A stretch of 64,000 nucleotides of DNA, taken from positions 124,001 to 188,000 of the forward strand of contig CAZBKM010000003.1 of assembly GCA_964492485.1 (NCBI GenBank). Reading direction: 5' to 3'. The first letter of the stretch is position 1, and each line of letters opens with the position of its first letter. The DNA is from UBA5336 sp964492485. Its GTDB lineage: Bacteria > Pseudomonadota > Alphaproteobacteria > Caulobacterales > Hyphomonadaceae. The notes beneath the pieces are model-generated. The model did no database searches and was not told where the DNA came from. It saw only the letters and a program-made list of their open reading frames with translations. Below are positions 35,406 to 43,950 of this stretch, in pieces. A program made the translations under genes and the position numbers.

Positions 35406-35527
35406 GGCTGCCCCCCGGCGCAAGACCCTCGTTATTGTGCAGCGCACAAAATATCTTGCAATTGCGAAGACAGGCTGCTATGTAGGCTCAGGCAGCAAGA
35501 CCTGTTCCAGACCGAAAGGGTGCCCCC

Positions 35528-35971
35528 ATGACCAAGACCGCGAAGACCCAATCCCCGTTTCCGATGTTCAACGGCGACTTCGCCATGAACAATGACGCCA
35601 TGCGCGAAGGCATGGAGAAGTTCATGTCGCTGGCCGGCGAGATGACCAGCATGTCCCGCGACGGCATGTCGGCCGCCGCCGAATCTGCCCGCGCTTCGGC
35701 TGAAGGCGTGAAGGAACTCAATACCCGCGCGTTCAGCTATGCCCAGGGTGCGTTCAGCGAATATGTTGAAGCAACCAAGACCATTTCGGGCGCCAAGACC
35801 CTGCAGGAAGCCATGGAGCTTCAGGCGAACTACACGAAGTCGGCCCTCGAGAGCTACATGTCGGAGATGACGGCGATGGCCGCGCTGATGGCCAACACGA
35901 TGCGCGAAGCGGCCCAGCCGCTTAACGCGCAGGCCGGCAAGATGGTCGAAAAGGTGCAGGCGGCGAGCTAG
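35528..35971 (+). CDS. Phasin family protein
   Basis: Protein of 147 aa made almost wholly of amphipathic helix, with the phasin_2 pattern ARASAEGVKELNTRAFSYAQGAFSEYVEATKTISGAKTLQEAMELQ. Phasins coat polyhydroxyalkanoate granules, and alphaproteobacterial members can also act at membranes. It has the only textbook rho-independent terminator I see in the window directly downstream, which fits a strongly expressed monocistronic gene. No PHA synthase is present here. Confidence 0.9.
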   Translation: MTKTAKTQSPFPMFNGDFAMNNDAMREGMEKFMSLAGEMTSMSRDGMSAAAESARASAEGVKELNTRAFSYAQGAFSEYVEATKTISGAKTLQEAMELQANYTKSALESYMSEMTAMAALMANTMREAAQPLNAQAGKMVEKVQAAS

Positions 35972-35999
35972 TCCGCCTGAAGCCAGAGGCTTGCAACAT

Positions 36000-36041
36000 A
36001 TCAGGGCCAGCCCATTCTTCGGGCTGGCCCTGATCGTTTTT
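36000..36041 (+). terminator. Rho-independent terminator of the phasin gene
   Basis: Perfect 14-bp inverted repeat (ATCAGGGCCAGCCC and its complement) around a 7-nt loop, followed by CGTTTTT. It begins 29 bp after the phasin stop. Confidence 0.92.
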
Positions 36042-36076
36042 GGGGCATCCGCCGTCCGCTGACGAGAGGCCCGCCC

Positions 36077-36529
36077 ATGACCCCAACGCCCCGATTTCGC
36101 CCTATGCCGGGGCATGATGCGACCTTCGTGGACTTTGCCTCGCTGAAACGTCCGTCAAAGCCGAACACTTTCCTGCTTGCGCCGGAGGGGCTTTGCCTGC
36201 GTGCCCGGCCGGACATGGTTTCGCCGGTGTTTTCCATGGCTCCGGGAGATCTGTTCAGCGCCATTGCAGGCCTGGTCGGGGCGCAGCGCCTGTGGCGGCT
36301 CGCCGCGGCCGATCCCGGGCAGTTGCGGCTCGCCTTCGTGGCCGAGACCCCCATCCTGAGGTTCAGGGATGATGTGGATTTGCAGGTCCTTCCCGATGCT
36401 GCAGGCCCTGCAGGCCAGGCTGCGTCATCGCGTCTTGCGGTGTATTCGCGCAGCCGGATCGGACATTCGGATCTGGGCGCGAATGGGCGGCGCGTGCGGG
36501 ATCTGATCAAAAAATTGGGCGCCGCCTGA
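36077..36529 (+). CDS. DUF1499 family protein
   Basis: Protein of 150 aa. The conserved DUF1499 core is visible in DFASLKRPSKPNTFLLAP and at the end in YSRSRIGHSDLGANGRRVRDLI. The family is common in alphaproteobacteria, has no known activity, and often carries a signal or membrane segment; none is evident here. Not obviously in an operon with clpS, 71 bp downstream. Confidence 0.85.
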   Translation: MTPTPRFRPMPGHDATFVDFASLKRPSKPNTFLLAPEGLCLRARPDMVSPVFSMAPGDLFSAIAGLVGAQRLWRLAAADPGQLRLAFVAETPILRFRDDVDLQVLPDAAGPAGQAASSRLAVYSRSRIGHSDLGANGRRVRDLIKKLGAA

Positions 36530-36600
36530 ATTCGGTCTTGCGCACCCTCCGACACGGCTTCAGGCTACCGAAAACGACACGACGACTTATCTAGAGGATC

Positions 36601-36975
36601 ATGAGAGCCGCGATTTTCCCGACGATCATGACGGATCCGGGCCAGCCCGTTGGACCCGGGGGTGGCCGCGACGACGGTCAGGATCTTGGAATTGCCACGA
36701 AGACACGGACCAAGACGAAGAAGCCGTCGCTTTACCGTGTCATGCTGCTGAACGACGATTACACGCCGATGGAGTTCGTCGTGTTCATACTTGAGCGGCT
36801 CTTCAACAAGAGCCGTGAGGAGGCCACCCGGATCATGTTGCATGTGCATCAGAAGGGTGTGGGGTTGTGTGGGGTGTATACCTACGAGGTGGCGGAGACG
36901 AAGGTCGCGCAGGTCCTGGACATGGCCCAGCGCAATGAGCATCCGCTACAGTGTATCATGGAAAAAGACGATTAG
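36601..36975 (+). CDS. clpS: ATP-dependent Clp protease adaptor ClpS
   Basis: Adaptor of 124 aa that delivers N-end-rule substrates to ClpAP. The core PSLYRVMLLNDDYTPMEFVVFIL and HVHQKGVGLCGVYTYEVAETKV contains the residues that hold the N-degron. The start at 36601 has AGAGG close upstream; an internal ATG at 36628 gives a more typical N terminus but has no ribosome site. ClpA follows after 9 bp. Confidence 0.95.
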   Translation: MRAAIFPTIMTDPGQPVGPGGGRDDGQDLGIATKTRTKTKKPSLYRVMLLNDDYTPMEFVVFILERLFNKSREEATRIMLHVHQKGVGLCGVYTYEVAETKVAQVLDMAQRNEHPLQCIMEKDD

Positions 36976-36984
36976 AGGTTTGCC

Positions 36985-39306
36985 TTGCCCAGTCTGACAC
37001 CGAGCCTTGAACAAGCGCTCGAACGCGCCCTGACCCTCGCCGCCGAGCGCCAGCACGAATACGCGACGCTCGAACACCTCCTGCTCGCCCTCATCGAGGA
37101 TGACGAGGCCTCGGAAGTGATGACCGCGTGCAAGGTGGAGCTCGATCGTCTGCGCGGTGACCTCACCAACTATCTGGACGAGGAACTCTCCAGCCTGGTT
37201 GTCGATACGGGCTCGGGGCGGGTGCAGCCCACGGCGGCCTTTCAGCGGGTGGTCCAGCGGGCGATCCTGCATGTGGAAAGCTCGGGGCGCGACGAGGTGA
37301 CCGGCGCGAACATTCTCGTGTCGATCTTTTCCGAACGCGAAAGCCATGCCGCCTACTTCCTGCAGGAGCAGGACATGACCCGCTATGATGCGGTCAATTA
37401 CATCTCCCACGGCGTCGCGAAAAAGCCGGGCGCGTCCCGGCCGGCCACGCCGCGCGGGGCGGAGACGAACGAGGACGGCAACGTGAAGTCCGGCAATGAG
37501 GCGCTCGACGCATACTGCGTGAACCTCAATGAGAAGGCCCGCGCCGGAAAGATCGACCCGCTTATCGGTCGCGATCTGGAGATTGAGCGTTGCATCGAGA
37601 TCCTCTGCCGCCGCAACAAGAACAATCCGATCCTGGTGGGCGATCCGGGTGTCGGTAAAACCGCCATCGCCGAGGGGTTGGCCAAGAAGATCGTCGACGG
37701 CGAAGTGCCTGAGATCCTCCACGATGCCACGATTTATGCGCTCGACATGGGCGCGCTTCTGGCTGGAACCCGCTATCGCGGCGATTTCGAGGAACGCCTG
37801 AAATCCGTGATGAAGGAGATGGAAGGCCTCGAGAAGGGCATCCTGTTCATCGACGAGATCCACACGGTGATCGGCGCCGGCGCCACGTCCGGCGGTGCCA
37901 TGGACGCATCGAACCTGCTCAAGCCGGCGCTGCAGAGCGGCGAGCTGCGCTGCATGGGGTCGACGACCTTCAAGGAATACAAGCAGCATTTCGAGAAAGA
38001 CCGGGCGCTGTCGCGGCGTTTCCGCAAGATCGATGTGGTCGAGCCGACGGTATCGGACGCGATCAAGATCCTGCAGGGGCTCAAGTCCCGGTTCGAGGAG
38101 TTCCATGGGCTGCGCTACACGAATGAAGCCATCAAGGCCGCCGTGGAACTGTCGGACCGCTACCTCACCGACCGGAAGCTTCCGGACAAGGCCATCGACG
38201 TGATCGACGAGGCCGGCGCGAGCCAGTGGCTGAAGCCCGAGAGCAAGCGCCGCAAGACGGTGGGCGTGAAGGATATCGAGGCCATCGTGGCCAAGATCGC
38301 GCGGATCCCGTCCAAGCAGGTGTCCAAGGATGATGCCGGCCGGCTGAAATCCCTCGATGCCGATCTCAAGCGGGTGGTCTATGGCCAGGACGAGGCCATC
38401 GAGGCGCTGTCGGCGGCGATCAAGATGGCCCGGGCCGGTCTGCGCGAGCCGAACAAGCCCATCGGGTCCTATCTGTTCACCGGGCCGACCGGCGTCGGCA
38501 AGACCGAAGTGGCCAAGCAGCTCGCGTCGATCATGGGCGTGGAGATGCTGCGCTTCGACATGTCGGAGTACATGGAGCGTCACACGGTGAGCCGGCTGAT
38601 CGGCGCACCGCCCGGCTATGTCGGTTATGACCAAGGTGGACTGCTCACCGATGGGGTCGACCAGCATCCCCACTGTGTCCTGCTGCTCGACGAGATCGAG
38701 AAGGCTCACCCCGATCTGTTCAACATCCTGCTGCAGGTGATGGACAATGGAACGCTGACCGACGCCAACGGTCGCGCCGTCGACTTCCGGAATGTGGTCC
38801 TGATCATGACGACGAATGCGGGCGCGGCAGATGCGGCGAAGAACGCCATCGGGTTCGGGGCCGGCAAAAAGGATGACGAGATGGAAGATGCGCTGAAGCG
38901 CATGTTCACGCCGGAATTCCGCAACCGTCTCGACGCCACCATCACCTTTGGCGGGCTCACGCCGGAGATCATCGAGCGCGTTGTGGAAAAGTTCGTGCTG
39001 CAGCTCGAGATACAGCTTTCCGACCGCAACGTGTCCATCCAGGTAAGCGACGCGGCCAAGCAATGGCTCGGCAAGCGCGGCTTCGACAGCGAGATGGGCG
39101 CGCGACCTCTGGCTCGCGTGATCCAGGAGCATGTGAAGAAGCCCATGGCCGAGGAACTCCTGTTCGGGCAGTTGTCCAAGGGCGGCACGGTGGAGATCGA
39201 CGTCGATCCGGACGATGAGGACCGGCTTACCTTCACCTATCACGAGAACAAGTCGTCGAAGAAATCCAGTTCCGAGGAAGAGGACGACGCGGAAGAAGCC
39301 CTGTAA
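36985..39306 (+). CDS. clpA: ATP-dependent Clp protease ATP-binding subunit ClpA
   Basis: AAA+ unfoldase of 773 aa with a TTG start preceded by AGAGG. The N domain (about 1-145) binds ClpS; two AAA+ modules follow, with Walker A GDPGVGKTAIAEGL and GPTGVGKTEVAKQL and Walker B LFIDEIHT and LLLDEIEKAHP. It unfolds substrates and feeds them to ClpP, which is elsewhere in the genome. The C terminus ends in a Ser/Lys/Glu-rich tail. Its TAA stop lies in the first bases of an R1 repeat. Confidence 0.97.
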   Translation: MPSLTPSLEQALERALTLAAERQHEYATLEHLLLALIEDDEASEVMTACKVELDRLRGDLTNYLDEELSSLVVDTGSGRVQPTAAFQRVVQRAILHVESSGRDEVTGANILVSIFSERESHAAYFLQEQDMTRYDAVNYISHGVAKKPGASRPATPRGAETNEDGNVKSGNEALDAYCVNLNEKARAGKIDPLIGRDLEIERCIEILCRRNKNNPILVGDPGVGKTAIAEGLAKKIVDGEVPEILHDATIYALDMGALLAGTRYRGDFEERLKSVMKEMEGLEKGILFIDEIHTVIGAGATSGGAMDASNLLKPALQSGELRCMGSTTFKEYKQHFEKDRALSRRFRKIDVVEPTVSDAIKILQGLKSRFEEFHGLRYTNEAIKAAVELSDRYLTDRKLPDKAIDVIDEAGASQWLKPESKRRKTVGVKDIEAIVAKIARIPSKQVSKDDAGRLKSLDADLKRVVYGQDEAIEALSAAIKMARAGLREPNKPIGSYLFTGPTGVGKTEVAKQLASIMGVEMLRFDMSEYMERHTVSRLIGAPPGYVGYDQGGLLTDGVDQHPHCVLLLDEIEKAHPDLFNILLQVMDNGTLTDANGRAVDFRNVVLIMTTNAGAADAAKNAIGFGAGKKDDEMEDALKRMFTPEFRNRLDATITFGGLTPEIIERVVEKFVLQLEIQLSDRNVSIQVSDAAKQWLGKRGFDSEMGARPLARVIQEHVKKPMAEELLFGQLSKGGTVEIDVDPDDEDRLTFTYHENKSSKKSSSEEEDDAEEAL

Positions 39307-39509
39307 AGCGCTGGTCTTTCGGCGCACCCCAGACCGTCGCTTTACATCATTGGTCTTGCGAAGATATCCGTTCGCAACCGAGCCCGTTTGATCGGGGCTT
39401 GCTCTAGAGCATCTTCAAGCGAGGTGGGCACCAGCTCGCATTAAGAAACCGCTCAAAAACAGGACCCTCGCGCATCTTCACTGACTCCGATTGACTTGAA
39501 GATGCGCTA
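39304..39509. repeat. Palindromic repeat cluster, R1 + R2 + R3
   Basis: R1 (39304-39407, ending GGCTTGCTCTAG), an R2-like copy (about 39405-39446, AGAGCATCTTCAAGCGAGG...), and a near-perfect R3 (39470-39507) whose arms are an 11-bp perfect inverted repeat, GCGCATCTTCA and TGAAGATGCGC. The clpA stop codon is inside the R1 end. It lies between clpA and a convergent hypothetical gene; 39510-39615 holds nothing else recognisable. Confidence 0.8.
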
Positions 39510-39615
39510 AGGACTCCAGCGTGTCCGTGTCGGGATCTGAAGCGTAGCCCCGGACCCGGAGAGCGGATCGCCCGCGGTCTGTTCCAGATGTGCGGGCGCC
39601 GCCGGGTTCGGCGGT

Positions 39616-39909
39616 TCAGCCTGCGGTCCGACCGATGGCATCAAGCGTTATGCCAGTCATCTGGTTGGTGAACGCCCAGACCCCGATCAGCAGGGTGACC
39701 AGGCCGAGGCCGAGCGCGAAAAGCTGCCACTTGTTGCTGTTGACGTCCCGTTTGGTTGCCGTGAGTTCAGAATGAACCCCATCGAGCTCGTCGCGCAGAA
39801 GTTCGATCCTCGTCAGCACGAGGTCGAGCTTGCCGTCGAGCCGTGTCCGCTCTGCGCGCGCGTCGGCTTCCGATCGAAGGATCCGCTCCTCAATCCACTT
39901 GTCGTCCAT
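39616..39909 (-). CDS. Hypothetical small membrane protein
   Basis: Protein of 97 aa with a charged helical N half (ERILRSEADARAERTRLDGKLDLVLTRIELLRDEL, likely coiled coil) and a C-terminal membrane helix (LFALGLGLVTLLIGVWAF). This layout is common in small phage- or plasmid-associated proteins and in DUF1640-like proteins. The start MDDKW has AGGGG eight nt upstream. A longer version starting at 40041 would overlap the stop of the next gene by 4 bp (ATGA), so the true start is undecided. No family recognised. Confidence 0.55.
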   Translation of the reverse strand: MDDKWIEERILRSEADARAERTRLDGKLDLVLTRIELLRDELDGVHSELTATKRDVNSNKWQLFALGLGLVTLLIGVWAFTNQMTGITLDAIGRTAG

Positions 39910-40037
39910 GCGGCCAACCCCTGAAGCGTCTTGGGTCATTATAGGCGAGGGCGTTCCGCCTGCGATACTCTCTTGTCGTGGAAAGCTCATCACCTGGCCG
40001 CCGGCTGCGACCTGGTGCGGATAAGACGCGCCCACAC

Positions 40038-40433
40038 TCATGATGTGCTTTCCACCGGGGTGGCGGCAACGCCAAAACTCGCCGTCTCGAGGTCGCCGGC
40101 CGAAACCCCGAATGTCGCAAGCAATGCCCTGGAAATGGCGATCGCCGTCGGGCGGTCGATCATGAACGAGCCTGCGACATTGGCGACCGGCGTATCGACC
40201 TCGAACGATTTGTTCGGGTCGTCGACATGATCGGTTCGGGCGAAGAATCGTGCCGCTCCGCCAAGGACCAGAACGCGCATGTCTGGAACCTGATTGTTCA
40301 GGATGGAAAAGCGCTGGCAGAAAACCGGTGTAATTGCCGCCTTGAGGGCTTCGATTTCGAACTGGTTTTCAGCCTCTATGTGCGCCCTCTGCGCTCGCTC
40401 CTCCGCGTCGATCTGATGCCCGTCTTCAGTCAT
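40038..40433 (-). CDS. Hypothetical protein
   Basis: Protein of 131 aa, soluble. The N half is a charged helix; the second half has RVLVLGGAARFFARTDHVDDPN and GSFMIDRPTAIAISRALLATF, which could be a small alpha-beta domain. No family recognised. Co-oriented and nearly overlapping with the small membrane protein downstream, so the pair probably forms an operon. Codon use looks slightly less GC-rich than its neighbours, which may mark an accessory island together with the next features. Confidence 0.55.
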   Translation of the reverse strand: MTEDGHQIDAEERAQRAHIEAENQFEIEALKAAITPVFCQRFSILNNQVPDMRVLVLGGAARFFARTDHVDDPNKSFEVDTPVANVAGSFMIDRPTAIAISRALLATFGVSAGDLETASFGVAATPVESTS

Positions 40434-40516
40434 AGATAGAGGCTCCGGAAGTTTCTCGCAAACCGTGCAATGCTGTGGCGGATTGTCAAGGCGAAGCTCG
40501 ACCCCCCGAATGACAA

Positions 40517-40541
40517 GAGCCGCCCCTCGAGGGGGCGGCTC
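40517..40541 (-). terminator. GC-rich hairpin after the small ORF
   Basis: Perfect 10-bp stem (GAGCCGCCCC with its complement) around a 5-nt loop. On the minus strand it is followed by TTGTCATT, a weak U tract. It lies about 98 nt past the stop of the 26-codon ORF and could end its transcript. Confidence 0.5.
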
Positions 40542-40638
40542 CCGTGAGCCGGATTGGCTCTTGAATCCTGTTCAGGTGCTCGGCCTGGTGATCCCTTGAG
40601 GCCGCGGGCCAGGGATCGCCGAACCCATCCCGTGCTGG

Positions 40639-40719
40639 CTAGGCGACGACCAGAGGCTGCTCCGCGTCGTAACCTGTCCAAGCGGATCCAATCGCCGCTC
40701 CTGGGTTCTCACTCGACAT
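40639..40719 (-). CDS. Candidate 26-codon small ORF with extreme Shine-Dalgarno
   Basis: ATG at 40719-40717 on the minus strand is preceded by AGAAAGGAGGTGATCCA, which is complementary to about 17 nt of the 3' end of alphaproteobacterial 16S rRNA; the core AGGAGG sits 7 nt from the ATG, an ideal spacing. The peptide is 26 aa, starting MSSENPGAAIG and ending PLVVA, with Trp, Gly and Tyr in the middle (WTGYD), acidic, with no membrane helix or signal peptide. A hairpin follows. No family recognised; it might be a tiny protein, a leader peptide or a peptide precursor. Confidence 0.5.
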   Translation of the reverse strand: MSSENPGAAIGSAWTGYDAEQPLVVA

Positions 40720-40842
40720 TGGATCACCTCCTTTCTGCTTGCGTGGGAAACACGTGTCCGCACGACTTCGCGAACACCCAAGCATTAAGGGCGAATCGGC
40801 CTTGCGAAAAGGTGACCAGGCGGAACTTTCCCGATACGCCCG

Positions 40843-40993
40843 AAATGCCGGCCTTTCGTTTCGCGCCAGGTCGGCGCCTCACGTTTTGGCGCACTGTCCA
40901 GTCGATCAGACCCGGTCAAGCCGCCCCGGAGTTCTGCATCGGGACATTAACTGGACGCGAGCCGGTCCCCACTTCGCGTGACCATGCCCTAAT
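40843..40993. repeat. Degenerate R1 fragment + R2-like repeat
   Basis: A partial R1 (about 40843-40905, GCCGGCCTTTCGTTTCGCGCC) and an R2-like copy (about 40952-40993, GACGCGAGCCGGTCCCCACTTCG...ATGCCCTAA). The TAG stop of the His-rich gene falls in the terminal TTAGGGC of R2 on the minus strand. Both copies are decayed. Confidence 0.45.
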
Positions 40994-41579
40994 CATCAAG
41001 CGCGGCGATGGCGAGACCGATGATGGCGCCGGTGGCCACCGAGGCCAGGATCGCATCGCTGCGGCCCGGGTCGTGCACCCAGTGGTAGCCGTGCGGCGGC
41101 GCATAGAGGCCATGCCGGCCATGATTGTGGATGATCACGGTGCGGTCATGATAGGCATAATGCCCGCCGATCCGGTACGGATGGCCCGGATGGTAGATCG
41201 TGTGACTGCCGTGATACGGACGCTTCGGTGTCACATAGACCGTGGTCGGACCCCGATAATGGTAAGGTTTCGGTGCGTGGGCATACCCGTCATGAAAACC
41301 GTGGCGGTAGCCTCTGGTGTAGGCATGCCGGGGCGTGATGTCGTGGAGGCGGGGTCCGTAGGCGTCGTGATACGTGTCCCAGGCGCCATGGCGGTAGCCC
41401 TTGCGATAGGCATGGTGCCGGTCGTGGCGATCATAGCCGTGCTCGTATCGGTCATGGCGGTCGTGATGGTTGCTGTACGCGCCATGGCCGTAGGGCTCGG
41501 CGGCTGCGGTCGGCGCGGCCGCGAGTCCCACCGCGAGAAAGGCTGTCGCGGCCAGGGTGAGCTTGCGAAAGGGGGTCAT
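40989..41579 (-). CDS. Exported His/Tyr-rich protein, RcnB-like C terminus
   Basis: Protein of 196 aa. A signal peptide (cleavage after TAAAEP region) is followed by a long segment dense in His, Tyr, Asp and Gly with imperfect HDRHDRYEHGYDRH-type repeats, then a C-terminal YAPPHGYHWVHDPGRSDAILASVATG motif of the RcnB (nickel/cobalt homeostasis) family. It may bind metal ions or stiffen the periplasm; this is inference. The start at 41579 has an excellent GGAGG; the ATG 12 bp upstream does not. Confidence 0.75.
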   Translation of the reverse strand: MTPFRKLTLAATAFLAVGLAAAPTAAAEPYGHGAYSNHHDRHDRYEHGYDRHDRHHAYRKGYRHGAWDTYHDAYGPRLHDITPRHAYTRGYRHGFHDGYAHAPKPYHYRGPTTVYVTPKRPYHGSHTIYHPGHPYRIGGHYAYHDRTVIIHNHGRHGLYAPPHGYHWVHDPGRSDAILASVATGAIIGLAIAALDD

Positions 41580-41697
41580 TGCGGCCTCCATTCGGTCTGC
41601 GGAGCCGCGTCCGGCCGCTTGCCGGCAACGCTTTTGCCCAGACCACCGCGAGACGCTAGTGTGATGGTGCTGAATTCACCCTGAACGGACCGTTGTG

Positions 41698-42138
41698 ATG
41701 AGCGCTGGCGGACAGGACGCACTCTTGATCGAGGACGGGTTGAGCCTTCCCGCGTGGGAATTGCAGGAACGGTTCGTGCGTGCGGGCGGACCGGGCGGGC
41801 AGAATGTCAACAAGGTGTCGACGGCGGTGCAACTGCGATGGAATGTCGACCGCAGTTCGCTTCCTTCGGGGGTGAAGGCCCGGATCCGGCGGCGATGGGC
41901 CTCGCGTCTGACACGGGAGGGCGACCTTCTCATCGAGGCCAGTGAACATCGCCAGCAGGGTCTGAACCGTGAAGCGGCGCGCGACCGGCTGGCGGAGATG
42001 ATCCGCCTCGCGCTGGTGCGTCGCAAGCCCCGCATTGCCACACGCCCAAGCCGCGCGGCCCAGCGTCGCCGCGTCGAGGCGAAGAAGCACCGCGCCGGCC
42101 TGAAGGCCGCTCGTGGGCGGGTGGATCCGGATGGCTGA
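41698..42138 (+). CDS. arfB: Alternative ribosome-rescue factor / peptidyl-tRNA hydrolase ArfB
   Basis: Protein of 146 aa. The class I release-factor GGQ domain is visible in FVRAGGPGGQNVNKVSTAVQLRW, and the C-terminal basic tail (RKPRIATRPSRAAQRRRVEAKKH) is the part that enters the mRNA channel of stalled ribosomes. It hydrolyses peptidyl-tRNA on non-stop ribosomes. Its stop overlaps the start of the acetyltransferase by 8 bp. Confidence 0.93.
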   Translation: MSAGGQDALLIEDGLSLPAWELQERFVRAGGPGGQNVNKVSTAVQLRWNVDRSSLPSGVKARIRRRWASRLTREGDLLIEASEHRQQGLNREAARDRLAEMIRLALVRRKPRIATRPSRAAQRRRVEAKKHRAGLKAARGRVDPDG

Positions 42139-42751
42139 CACGCTTCCGATTACCCGCCGGGCGGTTCCGGCAGACCGCGCCGAGGCGATCAGGCAAGCCG
42201 TGCGCGCGGTGACGGGCTTGCCGGTCATAGGGGACGGCACGTCGCGCGTGGCTGGGCCGGCCGATGCTGAAGCGCTGGCGGCATTTCTTCGCGACCCTGC
42301 GGTGCATGCGCCGATCTATACCGTTCCGCGGCCGATCAACGCTGAGACCATGGCCGCGTTCATTGCAGACCACGCCGCACAAAAGGCTCGCGGCGAGGGC
42401 TTTCTGGTCCTCTCCCGGTCCAGCGACGGCGACATCGTCGGTTACAGCGACATCCAGATCTGGCCCCATTGGGCCGCTGGTGAACTCGGTGGTGCCATCC
42501 GGGCCGACCGTCAGGGGGCAGGGCAGGGCGCGCGCGGCGCGGCCGCCAGCTTCGACTGGATGTTCGAGACCCTTGGCCTGGATCTGATCTGCGAGACAGC
42601 CTCGCTGGACAATCCGCGTACCGCTCGATTGCTCGACGGCCTCGGCTTCCAGCGCATGGGCGAGATCGACAGCCAGCGTCCCGACGGGACGACCCGCCGG
42701 TCCCGCGTCTGGGAGATCAGCCGGTCTGCGTGGCGGGCGCGTCGTCCCTGA
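42131..42751 (+). CDS. GNAT-family N-acetyltransferase
   Basis: Protein of 206 aa with a GNAT acetyl-CoA site near the middle of the C half (RADRQGAGQGARGAAASFDWMF) and the helix-strand pair DLICETASLDNPRTARLLDGLGFQRMGE characteristic of RimJ-like enzymes. Substrate unknown. It starts 8 bp inside arfB and its last 35 bp overlap the convergent oxygenase gene. Confidence 0.85.
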   Translation: MADTLPITRRAVPADRAEAIRQAVRAVTGLPVIGDGTSRVAGPADAEALAAFLRDPAVHAPIYTVPRPINAETMAAFIADHAAQKARGEGFLVLSRSSDGDIVGYSDIQIWPHWAAGELGGAIRADRQGAGQGARGAAASFDWMFETLGLDLICETASLDNPRTARLLDGLGFQRMGEIDSQRPDGTTRRSRVWEISRSAWRARRP

Positions 42752-43682
42752 CCAGGCCGATCTCGCGCAGCCGCTCCATGAGATAATCCTGCGCCGTGAT
42801 CGGTGGGAACGCCGTGCCGCCCTGCGCCAGGCAGCTTTCCAGCGGCGCGATGGTCACGTCGGGCGCAAAGTGCAGGAAGAAGGGCGTGGCGTAGCGCGGA
42901 TGGCGCGCACGCGCCGGCGCGGGATTGACGACGCGGTGGGTCGTGGAGGGCAGAAGACCGCCGGTCAGCCGCTGCAGCATGTCTCCGACATTGACGACGA
43001 GCGCGCCGGGCGGCGGATTTACGGCCAGCCACTGCCCTGAGCGGTGTTGCACTTCCAGACCGGCTTCCTCCGCGCCCAGCAGGAGCGTGATGACGTTTAT
43101 GTCCTCATGAGCGGCGGCGCGTACCGTGCCTTCCGGCGGAGGTGTGTCCTGCGGCGGATAGTGGAGCAGTCGCAAGATCGAAGTGCCGGCCTCCACACGG
43201 GGGTGGAACCAGTCATCGCGAAGCCCGAGATGACGGGCCACGGCTTGCAGCAGGATCAGGCCCATCGTCTCCAGCGCATCGAAGAGATCCTGTGTCGCGC
43301 GGTCGAAATCGGCGACCTCCGAAACCCGGGGCGTCGGGCGCATGATGGCCTCAAATCCCGACCCCGGGGCTGCCTCGCGCCCGGTGTGCCAGAATTCCTT
43401 GAGGTCTGGCTGGGCACGCCCCTTCGCATTCTCCTGGCCGAAGGGCGTATAGCCGCGCTGCCCTCCGCCCGCCGTGTCGTCATAGGCGCGCTTCACGCGG
43501 TCCGGGAGGGCAAAGAAGGCCTTTGCGGCTGCGACGGCCCGCCCGATCACGGCCGGATCAACGGCGTGCTGCGAGATCACGGCAAAGCCGGTCTCGCGAA
43601 AAGACCGGCCGAGCGCGGCTGCGAAGCCGTCCGGGTCGGTTTCGTGCTGAGGGAAGGGGATCGGCGCAAACAGGTCGGTCAT
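42717..43682 (-). CDS. 2-oxoglutarate-Fe(II) oxygenase (isopenicillin-N-synthase-like)
   Basis: Protein of 321 aa. The jelly-roll core holds the facial triad in AAHEDINVITLLL (His, Asp) and STTHRVVNP (His), with the 2OG-binding Arg in the RYATPFFLHF segment. The N-terminal DIOX_N part has ETGFAVISQHAVD. The closest group is the plant-type/IPNS-like oxygenase family that is common in bacteria with no defined substrate. Overlaps the convergent GNAT gene by 35 bp. Confidence 0.9.
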   Translation of the reverse strand: MTDLFAPIPFPQHETDPDGFAAALGRSFRETGFAVISQHAVDPAVIGRAVAAAKAFFALPDRVKRAYDDTAGGGQRGYTPFGQENAKGRAQPDLKEFWHTGREAAPGSGFEAIMRPTPRVSEVADFDRATQDLFDALETMGLILLQAVARHLGLRDDWFHPRVEAGTSILRLLHYPPQDTPPPEGTVRAAAHEDINVITLLLGAEEAGLEVQHRSGQWLAVNPPPGALVVNVGDMLQRLTGGLLPSTTHRVVNPAPARARHPRYATPFFLHFAPDVTIAPLESCLAQGGTAFPPITAQDYLMERLREIGLVRDDAPATQTG

Positions 43683-43950
43683 GGAACCTCCGAAAACGGC
43701 GTGACCATAGGCGCGTGCGGCGCACAGGCAAGCCAGCAGGGCGTCGCAGGCGATCGGGGGAGGGGGATCGGCAGTGTAAACGAAACAGTATTCGAAATTA
43801 ACAACCTGACGATTTGCTGGGATTTTGATTAACCTTGTTGCAAATTCTTCGGATCATTCTTGAGTTGTCACGCAAGGTGGCAAGTAAAAACCAGCCGTCC
43901 TGAGACTTGGGAAGAGGCGGCACGGGTGAAGTGGGACGAGGAGTAGAGTG

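Noticed and set aside
36946..39327. 793-aa open frame on the minus strand opposite clpA
   Set aside because: Antisense shadow; clpA on the plus strand is unmistakable.
40720..40736. 16S rRNA gene fragment
   Set aside because: Only about 17 nt match the 16S 3' end; the adjacent sequence on either side does not continue the match, so a Shine-Dalgarno explanation is preferred.
40434..40988. Longer frame at 40572-40781 on the minus strand
   Set aside because: It overlaps the 26-codon ORF in another frame, its internal ATGs lack ribosome sites, and composition looks non-coding.
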